A stretch of 64,000 bases of DNA from NCBI RefSeq assembly GCF_042432805.1, contig NZ_JBHLWO010000007.1, positions 62,001 to 126,000 of the forward strand, read 5' to 3'. Origin of the DNA: Olivibacter oleidegradans. GTDB lineage: Bacteria > Bacteroidota > Bacteroidia > Sphingobacteriales > Sphingobacteriaceae. A program made the translations under genes and the position numbers. Under the pieces are notes generated by a model. That model searched no databases and was not told the origin of the DNA. It saw only the letters and a list, made by a program, of their open reading frames with translations. This document shows, piece by piece, positions 26,394-35,868 of the stretch (its first letter is position 1; each line of letters starts with the position of its first letter).

Positions 26394-26987
26394 ATGAAAA
26401 AACGCATAGCTATTTTCGCGTCCGGCTCCGGCTCTAATGCTCAAAAGATCATGGAGCATTTTAAGTATAGCCACGACGCGGAAGTTTCTTTAATATTGAC
26501 TAATAATCCCGAAGCTTACGTATTACAACGTGCCGATAACTTTGAAGTTCCCTCTCACGTATTTGACCGTCACGAGTTCTATAATACCGATAATATAGTT
26601 GAGTTGTTAAACCGGATGCAAATAGATTTAATTGTTCTTGCCGGTTTCTTATGGTTAGTTCCGGAAAATCTACTTAAATCGTTTCCGAATAAAATTATTA
26701 ATATACATCCTGCCCTACTACCTGCCTACGGTGGAAAGGGAATGTATGGAGATCGTGTACATAAGGCTGTATTGGAAAATAAGGAGGAGGAGTCGGGCAT
26801 CACTATCCATTATGTAAACGAACGCTTTGATGAGGGCGAGATCATTTATCAAGCGCGTTTCAAAATAGAAAAAGATGACAATTTAGAAATGGTAAAATTT
26901 AAGGGACAACAGTTGGAGCATCAATATTTCCCTAAAGTTATTGAAAACCTCTTGAAAAGAGTTGAGGGGCATAAGATAACTGATTAA
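26394..26987 (+). CDS. purN: Phosphoribosylglycinamide formyltransferase
   Basis: A 197-residue cytosolic enzyme transferring a formyl group from 10-formyl-THF to GAR. The start I-A-I-F-A-S-G-S-G-S-N is typical. The catalytic triad is intact: Asn103 and His105 in I-N-I-H-P-A-L-L-P, and Asp146 in F-D-E-G-E-I. The ATG at 26394 is chosen over an in-frame TTG at 26355. A second purine gene, purH, lies 0.9 kb away on the other strand. It stands alone and converges on the serine hydrolase gene. Confidence 0.95.
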   Translation: MKKRIAIFASGSGSNAQKIMEHFKYSHDAEVSLILTNNPEAYVLQRADNFEVPSHVFDRHEFYNTDNIVELLNRMQIDLIVLAGFLWLVPENLLKSFPNKIINIHPALLPAYGGKGMYGDRVHKAVLENKEEESGITIHYVNERFDEGEIIYQARFKIEKDDNLEMVKFKGQQLEHQYFPKVIENLLKRVEGHKITD

Positions 26988-27035
26988 TTAGTCTTTTTCC
27001 CCGTTAAGGTTTCTCTTGCTGATGTTTCGGGTAAA

Positions 27036-28505
27036 TCAGCGATTCGTGATAAGGTTATTTATTATAGAAAAACCTATACTATCTACCGATTTTGCCGCGT
27101 TTGCAAGTACCACAACGGCAACTTTCTTGCCTGGAACGAAAGCTAAAAAGCTACTGCTTCCAAAGGTTCCCCCATTTTGCCAGAAAATTTCCTGAAAGTT
27201 TTCAATATTAATATGCCATGACAAGCCGAGATCCTGAGTTTCCGAAACCAGCCAAGACGGTTTATGTGTCAACGCAATGGCTTTACCTAGTACAGTATTC
27301 GGGATGTTTATGTTGCTTTCGGCAAATTTAAGCAAATCCCTTATTGTGGATTTTAACGATCCCGCTCCGCTCAGAGCCAAAAAATGCCAATGCGGAGTCA
27401 GTTCTCCCTTATTATTATAAGTCGGAATAAATTTCGGTAATTTATCTCCACTCGGAAATTCGGTTGTGTTTTCTAATTCCAATGGGTCACAGATCGTTTT
27501 TTCTATTAATTCATTGTACGAAGAATTCTTTTTATAAGCCAATAAGTCTCCGATAATCCCGTATCCAAGATTGCTGTATTCATAAACGGAATCGGGTTTG
27601 TTTATTTGGCTATAACTCTTAAGATAGGAAAATAACGCTTTACGATCGTAATCTTTATAGGGGTCTAAGGGTTCGCTTGGAACTATATTGTCCGGTAAGC
27701 GTGGTAAACCGGATGTATGGGTCGCTAAATTTTGAAAGGTGATCTTCTCGAGTTCTTTGTTTTGAGCGATACTATCCGGGAGATACTTAACAATTGGATC
27801 ATTTAGGTGGATACTATCTGTCAACGTTGCATTTGCTAGAAGGGTGGCAGTAAAAGCTTTGCTGATGGATCCAATTTCAAATAAAGTTTCCTGATCAGGG
27901 AGTGTTTTATTACCTCGTGTGGTTTCGCCGTAATAATAGTAACCCGCTTTACCATTATGAATAATACCGATGGCTAGACCACAAGTACTGGGGTCGTTCG
28001 TATACTGAAGCGCAAGTGAATCGACTAAATTATCAATGGTGCTTTCCATTGTTTTTGATTCGTCTGCTAGCCTATGTCCTGTTGTATCCTCTATGGGATC
28101 TTCTTTTTTCACAGATGGTATTGTATCTCTTTCATTGACGGATTCCTCAAAGGGTTGGAAAAGGAATGTTTCTATTTTTTCATTAGAATCAACCCGCAAA
28201 ATGAGCTTCAAGGTCTTTTTAGAAAAGACGAGTTTAAAATGCTCGAGGTCATTCTCATTTTTTATAAATGAAGAAGTTTCTATAGTACCTAGTGGGTAAA
28301 GTTGCTTAATTAGCAGCGAGTCGAGCTGGGCTTTCGACACGGTCGTCTTTGCGTGCTGGTTCCACTGTTGATAAATGGAGTCAGCCTGATGTTTGTTGAA
28401 ATAGTTTTTGAATCTGTTTACTATTTTACTGCTGTTTTCTTCTTGGGCTGAGCACAGATGACAAACAAAAAGAAAGAAAATAGCGATCAGCGAATATCGA
28501 AACAT
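27036..28505 (-). CDS. Penicillin-binding-type serine hydrolase with N-terminal DUF3887-like domain
   Basis: A 489-residue periplasmic protein with signal peptide ending H-L-C-S-A-Q. Residues about 22-120 resemble DUF3887 (R-F-K-N-Y-F-N-K-H-Q-A-D). Residues about 165-489 are a class C beta-lactamase/DD-peptidase fold with S-I-S-K (nucleophile Ser213, Lys216) and Y-S-N (Tyr310-Asn312); the closing strand is L-A-F-V-P-G-K-K-V-A-V-V. It is the last gene of a four-gene unit behind the LiaF-like protein, kinase and regulator, 22 bp after the regulator. A role in cell-wall remodelling under envelope stress is inferred from this linkage. Confidence 0.87.
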   Translation of the reverse strand: MFRYSLIAIFFLFVCHLCSAQEENSSKIVNRFKNYFNKHQADSIYQQWNQHAKTTVSKAQLDSLLIKQLYPLGTIETSSFIKNENDLEHFKLVFSKKTLKLILRVDSNEKIETFLFQPFEESVNERDTIPSVKKEDPIEDTTGHRLADESKTMESTIDNLVDSLALQYTNDPSTCGLAIGIIHNGKAGYYYYGETTRGNKTLPDQETLFEIGSISKAFTATLLANATLTDSIHLNDPIVKYLPDSIAQNKELEKITFQNLATHTSGLPRLPDNIVPSEPLDPYKDYDRKALFSYLKSYSQINKPDSVYEYSNLGYGIIGDLLAYKKNSSYNELIEKTICDPLELENTTEFPSGDKLPKFIPTYNNKGELTPHWHFLALSGAGSLKSTIRDLLKFAESNINIPNTVLGKAIALTHKPSWLVSETQDLGLSWHINIENFQEIFWQNGGTFGSSSFLAFVPGKKVAVVVLANAAKSVDSIGFSIINNLITNR

Positions 28506-28527
28506 TAATGGTGAGTTTGAAAATATT

Positions 28528-29274
28528 TTAAATGTCTAAAACCTGTTTGAGTCTTGAATAGCCTGATTTACTTACATTTACCTTCATGTTGTTGTTTAGT
28601 ATTGCGATGTGGCTTTCCTTTTCAAAAGGTTCAAGTCGCACAATGCTATCCACGCGTACTATATAAGAACGATGAATTCTTACAAATATGTTAGGATCGA
28701 GCTCTTTTTCGAAAAAAGCCATTGTTTTATTCTTTAAATAGGCTCCTGTTGTGGTATGTAGGCGTACATAGTCATCATCCGCTTCCAGACAAATCAAACT
28801 ATCGGTGTTGATTACGTTGATTTTACTGCCGGTTTTTACTACAATGCGTTCCAAAGAAGGGGAGGGGCTCATGGTCTCCAGCATCTTTTTTGTTTGCTCC
28901 TGTTCAGTTGTGCTCTTTAAATTACGTTGCTGGAGAAATTTATTCATGGCCTGATCGAAACGCGGCTTGCTGATTGGTTTAAGCAGATAATCTATTGCAT
29001 ATTTTTCAAATGCTTTAATTGCGTATTCATCAAAAGCTGTTGTAAAAATGACAGGCGGTTGCTGGTCAATCAGCTCAAGCATTTCAAAACCATTGATTTT
29101 TGGCATTTGGATATCCAAAAAAACCAAGTCTGGCTGATATTGCATAATCGCTTTTGCTCCTTCAAACCCATCATTACATTCTGCAACGATTTGTACTTCC
29201 TTATAGTCGGCTAAATATTCACTTATTATGCTTCGCGCAAGTGGTTCATCGTCTATCAAAACAGCTTTAATCAT
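28528..29274 (-). CDS. LytTR-family response regulator
   Basis: A 248-residue regulator. The receiver domain (1-120) has D-D-E-P at 8-11, phospho-acceptor Asp54 in F-L-D-I-Q-M-P and Lys99 in L-L-K-P. The LytTR DNA-binding domain (about 140-245) shows I-V-V-K-T-G-S-K, L-E-A-D-D-D-Y-V-R and I-H-R-S-Y-I-V. Its start overlaps the kinase stop by 4 bp (ATGA), a clear coupling. LytTR regulators bind direct repeats; none was identified in this window. Its likely targets include its own operon, which holds an envelope sensor-like gene and a cell-wall hydrolase. Confidence 0.95.
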   Translation of the reverse strand: MIKAVLIDDEPLARSIISEYLADYKEVQIVAECNDGFEGAKAIMQYQPDLVFLDIQMPKINGFEMLELIDQQPPVIFTTAFDEYAIKAFEKYAIDYLLKPISKPRFDQAMNKFLQQRNLKSTTEQEQTKKMLETMSPSPSLERIVVKTGSKINVINTDSLICLEADDDYVRLHTTTGAYLKNKTMAFFEKELDPNIFVRIHRSYIVRVDSIVRLEPFEKESHIAILNNNMKVNVSKSGYSRLKQVLDI

Positions 29275-30311
29275 TGTTGTGGTATTTTTATATTGCTTGT
29301 AAAGATATGCGCTGTATGATGAGTTTGCAACAAATCTGTGCGTCCAAACAATAAAAATAATCTCCGCTGTACACCACGTAGTCCAAAACCAGTACCCTTA
29401 TGGGGGTTGCTGCTTTCTTTATCAAAAGGGTTTTGAATGGCCACCAATAAGTGGTTTTCATCTTTTTTTGCCCAAATGGCAATTTTTACCTGGCCCGTAG
29501 TGTCATACAAACCATATTTAATGGCATTTTCTACGAGAGGCTGTAAAATCATAGCAGGTAAGAGGCATTCTTCGCAGTCCTCCATAAGTATATCCGTATC
29601 TAGCCGATGGCCAAAGCGGACTTTCTCTATTTCTAGATAGAGTTTCAAATGTTCAATCTCGTCTTTCAGCGGAATAAGTTGTTGATCGTCTTTTCGAAGA
29701 GTTCCACGCAAAAAGTCAGATAATTGAAAAGTCATGTTTCTTGCCTCTTCGGGTTTTCGTCCAATAAGCGCAATGATGGAATTTAAACTATTAAAAAGAA
29801 AATGCGGTTGAAGCTGCTGTCGGAGATTATAGAGTTCCGCTTCGCGAGCCAGTTTCTCAGCATCTGCTTTTCGCTGTTCATTTTCCTTTTGATCATGTAG
29901 TGTGTTCCAAAGCACCTGCATAATTGCTACCCATGCGATTATCAAGCTATTGGTGCAATAGCGTATAGGAAGGGATAAATCAAGGAACGCTAAATAAGAT
30001 TTGTCGCTTATAATATATTGCATCACATAGCGATTGATGGTTAGGCTGATCGCGGCCAAGCATAATCCCCAAATTATAATGTAAAAATAACGTTCCTTGC
30101 GAGGCTGATAATAATTTAAATTATTAGCAATGATATAACACGCCGCTGCGATGGTTGTGGCGCTGATTAAACTGTCAAGGAGCGTGAGTTCAACGTTAAA
30201 ATCAAACCAAAGCAATAAGCCGGTTTGTATAATAAGCGTACCTACCCAAACGGATACACAGCTGACTGCAATGAGCTTTTGCTTTGACGTGATGAGCGGG
30301 GTTGACGCCAT
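29271..30311 (-). CDS. LytS-type sensor histidine kinase
   Basis: A 346-residue membrane kinase. Four hydrophobic segments lie in the first 140 residues with almost no periplasmic domain, so the signal is probably sensed in the membrane or through a partner. The HisKA_7-type box Q-L-Q-P-H-F-L-F-N-S-L contains phospho-acceptor His170. The ATPase domain has L-V-E-N-A-I-K-Y-G and G-T-G-F-G-L-R-G. It partners the overlapping LytTR regulator. The LiaF-like gene just upstream (26 bp) is the natural candidate partner, by analogy with the Lia system. Confidence 0.94.
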   Translation of the reverse strand: MASTPLITSKQKLIAVSCVSVWVGTLIIQTGLLLWFDFNVELTLLDSLISATTIAAACYIIANNLNYYQPRKERYFYIIIWGLCLAAISLTINRYVMQYIISDKSYLAFLDLSLPIRYCTNSLIIAWVAIMQVLWNTLHDQKENEQRKADAEKLAREAELYNLRQQLQPHFLFNSLNSIIALIGRKPEEARNMTFQLSDFLRGTLRKDDQQLIPLKDEIEHLKLYLEIEKVRFGHRLDTDILMEDCEECLLPAMILQPLVENAIKYGLYDTTGQVKIAIWAKKDENHLLVAIQNPFDKESSNPHKGTGFGLRGVQRRLFLLFGRTDLLQTHHTAHIFTSNIKIPQQ

Positions 30312-30337
30312 TGGATAAATGCTTAAAATGATAATGA

Positions 30338-31249
30338 TTAGATACTTTTGATTGTAATACCGCCAAAAATTGAGGTGCCTTTTATAATCAAATTCTTGCG
30401 ATTATCTACAGCTACATTATTAATAAATCGCTTGTCTTCCACTCCTCCAAAAATAGCCGTCATTTCCGGGTTTACTTTCCAGTGAGCAGGAACGAGAATG
30501 GTTGTACCTCCGAAAATCTGTACGACTTCCAAAATGACAGGATGTTGAATATCTGCTTGGATTAAATTAATATCGGCTCCTCCCATGATATTGACGATGT
30601 CTCCGCCTTTGAAATTCTTTGAATAAATATTCTTTTTTACCTGTCCGAAGATAGAAACGGAGTCGATATAATCTTCGTTAACTTTGCTCGATGACTGTTC
30701 AGCCTGTTCATAAAATGCATCAGGTTCGGCTTTCGGGGCCGAACCTTCTTGATTTTCATCTTCTGTTGAAATATCCGCTTCGCTGCTCACCCTTCTATCC
30801 CAATCAAGATCAGATTGATGTGGTGGGCTGTAATTCGAGAAAGGGCTTGTTTCTTTTGATGGTTCTCCGTAAGGACCCTTTTGGGGGTCAACGGGAGGGG
30901 GAGAGGAAAAGCGGCCCCTGTTTCTGCCTGCAATTAGCCAACAACCAAGGAGTATGATAAAAGCGGGCCAAAAAAACCTACCAAGACTTACATCGAACAT
31001 CCGTTCTGTTAGGAAGAAACAACCGATAAGAATCAATATAAAAGATGAGGGCTTTTTGAAGTTATTTCGGGCTCCCAGTACCAAGCCGATAACAATTAAC
31101 CACATAGGCCACGAGAATAGCCAGTTAGGAAAATCGAATATAAAGCCAAGTGTTTTTGATAACATGGAAAAACCGATGATAATAATAATAAGTCCTACCC
31201 ACACTCTGCCGGAGTTTGACCTATGTTGAGGAGCTTTATAGTTATTCAT
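30338..31249 (-). CDS. LiaF-like membrane protein (DUF5668/LiaF-type C-terminal domain)
   Basis: A 303-residue protein. The N-terminal 100 residues form four short hydrophobic segments with the repeated pattern W-V-G-L-I-I-I-I-I-G and F-W-P-A-F-I-I-L-L-G, as in LiaI/LiaF-type domains. A charged Pro/Ser/Glu linker (about 110-190) leads to a beta-helical C-terminal domain (S-I-F-G-Q-V-K-K, I-M-G-G-A-D-I-N-L, T-A-I-F-G-G-V-E-D-K-R) like LiaF/DUF2154. In Firmicutes LiaF restrains the LiaS kinase. Here it precedes a LytS-type kinase, suggesting an analogous sensor. The ATG at 31249 is preferred; another at 31309 would add 20 residues. Confidence 0.85.
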   Translation of the reverse strand: MNNYKAPQHRSNSGRVWVGLIIIIIGFSMLSKTLGFIFDFPNWLFSWPMWLIVIGLVLGARNNFKKPSSFILILIGCFFLTERMFDVSLGRFFWPAFIILLGCWLIAGRNRGRFSSPPPVDPQKGPYGEPSKETSPFSNYSPPHQSDLDWDRRVSSEADISTEDENQEGSAPKAEPDAFYEQAEQSSSKVNEDYIDSVSIFGQVKKNIYSKNFKGGDIVNIMGGADINLIQADIQHPVILEVVQIFGGTTILVPAHWKVNPEMTAIFGGVEDKRFINNVAVDNRKNLIIKGTSIFGGITIKSI

Positions 31250-31513
31250 ATGTATAGTATTTATTGATGATCGTATGAGAAAAATCATGTATATTGCTGT
31301 TCTCTGCATAACATAGATTGTTCATACTTTATCTTTTTTTTGTAAATATAAATGAATATTTCACTTTAGTTTCATCAGAACTTGGCGGATGCACACAGTT
31401 TGTCGGTAAAAGACCTAATTTTATCGGTAAATGAGAAGAGAGATTCTTGAAAGCTGTCAAAGATGCCATGGCTTGGTTTTTGCTCCAATCTTTGACTGTT
31501 AAGATACGCTAAT

Positions 31514-33658
31514 ATGAACAAAATATACTTTTTCTTACTTGCTATTCTATTAAGCATTCAAGCTGAGGCCTCTAACTATCCGGAGGTGCTGTTCGAAAAC
31601 AGTTTGATGCCAAAGAGTTACTACTATTCACAGTCGTCCTTTGCCGGTAACAGTTGGATCAACCACATGAATGGCCATCTACCGGTAGTGGATAGTGTTT
31701 TTTTTACTCCGGGAAATTCGCTTATGTTGAATTATATTTCCGGAAATGAGGGTGAGTGGAAATCGGTTATCCACTATAGCAGCGATTATGGTCATTTACC
31801 CAAAAACAACGACTTATTGATTTTTAAGATTTTTGTTTCAAGTGCTACTGCGAAAACAGAATTACCTAATATACAACTCGCTCAAGGTGAAAATATCTCC
31901 GAAGAGGTTAAAATTCAATCTTTTATAAAGAACTATCAGGATAATGCGTGGTTGTCGGTTGAAATTCCTTTGAAAGGCATCGGGAATTTAGACAACCAAG
32001 CACCGATAAGCAGTATAATTTTTAAGCAGGGAACGAATATGGATGGCAAGGAACATCGGTTATTTATTGATCAAATTGAATTCTTGCCTACTAAAACCCC
32101 CGATATGAAGCTTACCGGCAAGGCTGTACTCTCATCTGTAGAGGCTCATGAAAGACACGTTGATATTATGTGGCAGTTACCCCTCACGCCCAGTATTCGC
32201 TACATCAAAATATACCGATCTGAAGATAACCAAAACTTTGTCCCGGTTGCCGTTAGACCAATCTCATTTAACAAGTATACTGACTTCGTTCCGCGCACAA
32301 ATGTGTCTTATTATTACAAAATCGCTTGGGTTGATTATCAGTATCGGGAATCACCCTTTTCGGAAATTAAAACAGCTGAAACTAAATTGGCGGGAGATGA
32401 AGACCTGTTAAATTCAATTGAGAAATCGCATATCGCCTATTTCACAAATGAAACGGAGTTCAATAGCGGCATGCATAAAATTTCTCCGTTGGTTAGTGAT
32501 GCCAGTATTTCTGTGAAAGGGACGGGGATTGGCATTTTGGCTCAAGTAATTGGTGTAGAACGAAAATTTATTCCGCGGCAACTACTGTTGGATCGTTTAA
32601 AGAAAATCGTTAAATTTTTGGGAAGGGCAACTACTTATCATGGCGCTTTTCCGGAATTGCTTAACGGGAGATCCGGTAAGCCTATCATGACTGATTCTTG
32701 TGAAATAGCGGCCAATATTGAGTCTACGGCTTATTTAATGCAAGGTTTGCTGGTTGCTCGAAATTATTTTGATAAGGAGAGTGCTGACGAGAGTGAATTG
32801 AGAGACGCTATTTCCTCTCTATGGAACGGGGTGGATTGGACGAAATTTGTGAAGGAAGGAAATGGCTATCATCTATACAGTGTCTGGTCTCCTGCCTGCT
32901 CATTTACTAAGTCGGCGCCAATAGGAGGGTACAACGGTAGCTTGATCGCTTATCTATTAGCAATCGCTTCACCAAGTCACGCAATTACTCCCGCCTCCTA
33001 TAAGCTTGGATTTAAACAGCCACTGAAGTATGTTGGTCCTGCTATTGGTAGATTGTCGACCTCTGTTAGTGATACGTTACTTTTTGGGAAAAATGGGGAA
33101 AAACCCGAGCTTTATAATCGTGAATCATTCATGATCGACAGTACCTATTACGGAATCCGATTGGTGGCGGGATCCGTACAAACTTCACTGATCGAACAGC
33201 AACTGCCTTTTTTGGCTATCAATCCGAGGAGCCCTATTGATAGCACGGTCAATTATTTTGATAATCAATGTGATTTGTCAATGATTTACTATCGGGCAGC
33301 TTTGGACAGCGGTGAACAGTTTGTGAGCATAACAAATTTACTGTGGCCTTATGTTGGGAAGGATTCGGCTTTTGTAAATCGTTTTAATCCTTCCGCAGCC
33401 ATTGCGACTTATCCATATACACCCACGATCGCTATGGAAGCGCTCAAAAATTATTACAGAAACTTGGGAAGTTTTTTATGGACAGAATATGGGTTTAGGG
33501 ATGAATTTAATTTTAAAGATAACTGGGTTTCCGGAAATTTTGACCCTATTCACCAAGGAATTGTTCCCATTATGTTGGAAAATGCACGCACCGGTTTAAT
33601 ATGGAATCTTTTTATGAAGGATCCGGATATTAAATTGCTTGTTGAAAAGATACGATAA
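31514..33658 (+). CDS. Secreted glucoamylase-family protein (GH144-like)
   Basis: A 714-residue exported protein with signal peptide to A-E-A. An N-terminal beta domain of about 190 residues and a fibronectin-like module (about 200-285, V-D-I-M-W-Q-L-P then Y-Y-Y-K-I-A-W-V-D) precede an (alpha/alpha)6 barrel from about 330: G-I-G-I-L-A-Q-V-I-G, T-A-Y-L-M-Q-G-L-L, W-S-P-A-C-S-F, G-G-Y-N-G-S-L, and the closing W-T-E-Y-G-F-R-D-E-F-N. The C-terminal block fits the putative-glucoamylase family (PF10091) that includes GH144 beta-1,2-glucanases. Substrate remains a guess; beta-1,2-glucan is one possibility. It appears to be a lone gene with no SusC/D. Confidence 0.82.
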   Translation: MNKIYFFLLAILLSIQAEASNYPEVLFENSLMPKSYYYSQSSFAGNSWINHMNGHLPVVDSVFFTPGNSLMLNYISGNEGEWKSVIHYSSDYGHLPKNNDLLIFKIFVSSATAKTELPNIQLAQGENISEEVKIQSFIKNYQDNAWLSVEIPLKGIGNLDNQAPISSIIFKQGTNMDGKEHRLFIDQIEFLPTKTPDMKLTGKAVLSSVEAHERHVDIMWQLPLTPSIRYIKIYRSEDNQNFVPVAVRPISFNKYTDFVPRTNVSYYYKIAWVDYQYRESPFSEIKTAETKLAGDEDLLNSIEKSHIAYFTNETEFNSGMHKISPLVSDASISVKGTGIGILAQVIGVERKFIPRQLLLDRLKKIVKFLGRATTYHGAFPELLNGRSGKPIMTDSCEIAANIESTAYLMQGLLVARNYFDKESADESELRDAISSLWNGVDWTKFVKEGNGYHLYSVWSPACSFTKSAPIGGYNGSLIAYLLAIASPSHAITPASYKLGFKQPLKYVGPAIGRLSTSVSDTLLFGKNGEKPELYNRESFMIDSTYYGIRLVAGSVQTSLIEQQLPFLAINPRSPIDSTVNYFDNQCDLSMIYYRAALDSGEQFVSITNLLWPYVGKDSAFVNRFNPSAAIATYPYTPTIAMEALKNYYRNLGSFLWTEYGFRDEFNFKDNWVSGNFDPIHQGIVPIMLENARTGLIWNLFMKDPDIKLLVEKIR

Positions 33659-33669
33659 TGATTACAGTA

Positions 33670-33695
33670 GCCTTCTATAGTCGTGTATAGAAGGC
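33670..33695. terminator. Hairpin between convergent GH144-like and DUF2490 genes
   Basis: A perfect 10-bp stem (GCCTTCTATA with its complement) and 6-nt loop span the 3' end of the DUF2490 gene. There is no clear T-run, so it is a weak or 3'-protecting structure. Confidence 0.45.
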
Positions 33696-34409
33696 AATCT
33701 GCGCTATATGATTTAGCAGATTTGGTTGGGTATTTCTTTTCGAAAATTGATTCATATAGCCTATTTCTAAATCATATTTTGGTGAAAATCGATAGCCGAA
33801 AGCTGCATAGGCTCTGTTTTGATCAAATAGGCTCCCGTTAACATTATCCTTATTTTGAATGTTAAAGAACAATTCGTTTTGAAGTGCGAGGAACCATCCC
33901 TTATTAAAGGGTTGTTGTAAAGGGCTATTGATAGGAATAATTCCCCTAATAAAATATCTCGCCCTCTGAGTAAAAACGCTTTCATCAGGACGCTTTAAAA
34001 AACGTTGCTCAAGTCTGAATCGATGTTGAACAGGGATATTTAGAAGCCTACCGGTGATGATATATTGCTCCCAAATTCTGTGTTCCGTTAATCGCGGCTG
34101 ATCACCTGTTAATTTGTGTGTCACAAGAGTCGTTGCATACCCCGCTGAAGCGGTTTGATTGGCGCTGACGTAATAATTCACTCCAGGCCGGATTAAGATA
34201 AGTGAGTTTTCGTTCCAGTTCTTCCCTGCCCGAAATTGAATATCGTTATTCATTCCCCACTTGGCATTGAATTTAATATTATTAAACCATGCGTACCAGT
34301 TTCCGAATTGATTGTCCTGTGCTTTAATTGATGTTTGGGGAATCAGAAGGCATATTATAGCCATCAAGCCAAAGAGTGTGTTAACGAATTTGGATGCTGT
34401 TCTTTTCAT
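33675..34409 (-). CDS. DUF2490 domain-containing outer-membrane beta-barrel protein
   Basis: A 244-residue exported protein with signal peptide ending S-I-K-A-Q-D. Regular amphipathic strands (F-G-N-W-Y-A-W-F-N-N, F-R-L-E-Q-R-F, R-A-R-Y-F-I-R-G) ending in aromatic residues give a DUF2490 porin-like barrel. W-N-E-N-S-L-I-L-I-R-P-G and H-R-I-W-E-Q-Y are typical of the family. The cargo is unknown. It is divergent from the split MHS transporter gene and could be an outer-membrane route for a small metabolite; this link is only positional. Confidence 0.82.
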   Translation of the reverse strand: MKRTASKFVNTLFGLMAIICLLIPQTSIKAQDNQFGNWYAWFNNIKFNAKWGMNNDIQFRAGKNWNENSLILIRPGVNYYVSANQTASAGYATTLVTHKLTGDQPRLTEHRIWEQYIITGRLLNIPVQHRFRLEQRFLKRPDESVFTQRARYFIRGIIPINSPLQQPFNKGWFLALQNELFFNIQNKDNVNGSLFDQNRAYAAFGYRFSPKYDLEIGYMNQFSKRNTQPNLLNHIAQIAFYTRL

Positions 34410-34516
34410 CGAATGGTTAGTGTTTATATAGTGATTTGAAGGGCTTAAAATAAGAAAAAATCAATAAAATTTATAATTTGCCAGCTAAAGCAAGTACTGT
34501 TATCAATTATAAGCAT

Positions 34517-35808
34517 ATGTCAAGTACTATTTCAAGGAAACGTTTAAGAGCTATTATTGGAGGGTCTATCGGTAATTTAGTTGAATGGTACGATTGGTAC
34601 GCCTATTCTGCATTTACCATTTATTTTTCTGCTTCTTTTTTTCCAGGAGACAACCGTACCCTGCAACTTTTAAATACAGCAGCTATATTTGCTGTTGGAT
34701 TTCTAATGAGGCCGCTAGGCGGATATGTATTTGGCTTTATCGGGGACCGGTTTGGTCGGAAAAAATCAATGACTTTATCTGTTTTATTAATGTCTCTCGG
34801 TTCATTGATTATTGCCTGTTCGCCTACCTATAACCAGATTGGCGTGATTGCTCCTATTGTGTTGTTAATTGCAAGATTATTGCAGGGGTTGAGTGTAGGT
34901 GGAGAATATGGTGTATCGGCTACTTACCTTTCCGAGATGGCTACACCCGATAGGCGTGGTTTCTATTCGAGCTTTCAATATGTAACACTCATTGGAGGAC
35001 AGTTAATCGCCTTGGGAATCCAGTTACTTTTACAGAAGCTTTTACTGAGCGAAGAGGATCTGTTTATGTGGGGATGGCGGATACCGTTTTTTATCGGAGC
35101 AGTTTTGGCGGTGGTGGCCCTGTATTTGAGACAGCATCTGGATGAAACGAGAGCTTTTAAACAACAGGAACTACTACAGGAAAAAAAGGTTCTTTACAGC
35201 TATTAATACAGCACCCTAAGGAGATATTGACGGTCATTGGTTTGACGTTAGGGGGAACCTTGGCTTTTTATACTTACTCCACGTACATGCAAAAGTTTCT
35301 TGTTAATACCGTTGGGCTTGTTAATGCAGATGCTACTTTAATCACGTTTCTTGCTTTATTGATTTTCGCGGGACTGCAACCGATTTTCGGTTTACTATCG
35401 GATAAAATCGGAAGAAAACCCCTGTTACTCGCTTTCGGTGCGCTGGGAACTCTTTTTACGGTGCCTTTATTGAATGCTTTACAATATGTCGAAGATAAAT
35501 GGCAGGCTTTTTGGTTGATACTGCTAGCATTGATAATAGTTAGTGGGTATACGAGCATAAATGCTATTGTCAAAGCAGAGCTCTTTCCGGCAAAAATTAG
35601 GGCCTTGGGAGTTGGTTTACCTTATGCGTTAACTGTTGCAGTGTTTGGCGGATCAGCAGAATACATTGCCTTATGGTTTAAAAATATAGGACACGAAAAT
35701 TACTTTTATTGGTATATCACGATATGCATTGCCTGCTCGTTATTCGTATATCTGGGAATGCAAGACACAATGCGCCGATCTCAATTAAATAATGAGCCGA
35801 ATGGTTGA
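34517..35808 (+). pseudogene. MHS-family MFS transporter, split by a -1 frame change at an A7G run
   Basis: Two ORFs encode one metabolite:H+ symporter. The first half starts at ATG 34517 (after in-frame TTG 34478) with the MHS signature G-N-L-V-E-W-Y-D-W-Y, the loop G-D-R-F-G-R-K-K, and L-L-Q-G-L-S-V-G-G-E-Y-G. It stops at 35204-35206. The second half resumes in the -1 frame with G-L-T-L-G-G-T-L-A-F-Y-T-Y and D-K-I-G-R-K-P and ends at 35808. Joined, it gives about 430 residues, normal for MHS transporters. The join lies in A-AAA-AAG at 35182-35188. One missing A would explain it as mutation or sequencing error; programmed -1 frameshifting is the alternative. Substrate unknown. Confidence 0.8.
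35182..35188 (+). other. A AAA AAG slippery heptamer at the frame change
   Basis: In the zero frame the codons read gaA-AAA-AAG, so A AAA AAG is in the exact X XXY YYZ register of the classic -1 slippery site used by dnaX. A -1 slip joins the two transporter halves. A purine-rich AGGA precedes it by one base; no strong downstream hairpin is evident. Confidence 0.45.
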
Positions 35809-35868
35809 TACAGAAGCGCAATACCAACTCCATAGGAAGGATTGGCTCAGATGTTAACAAGTTTAAAT

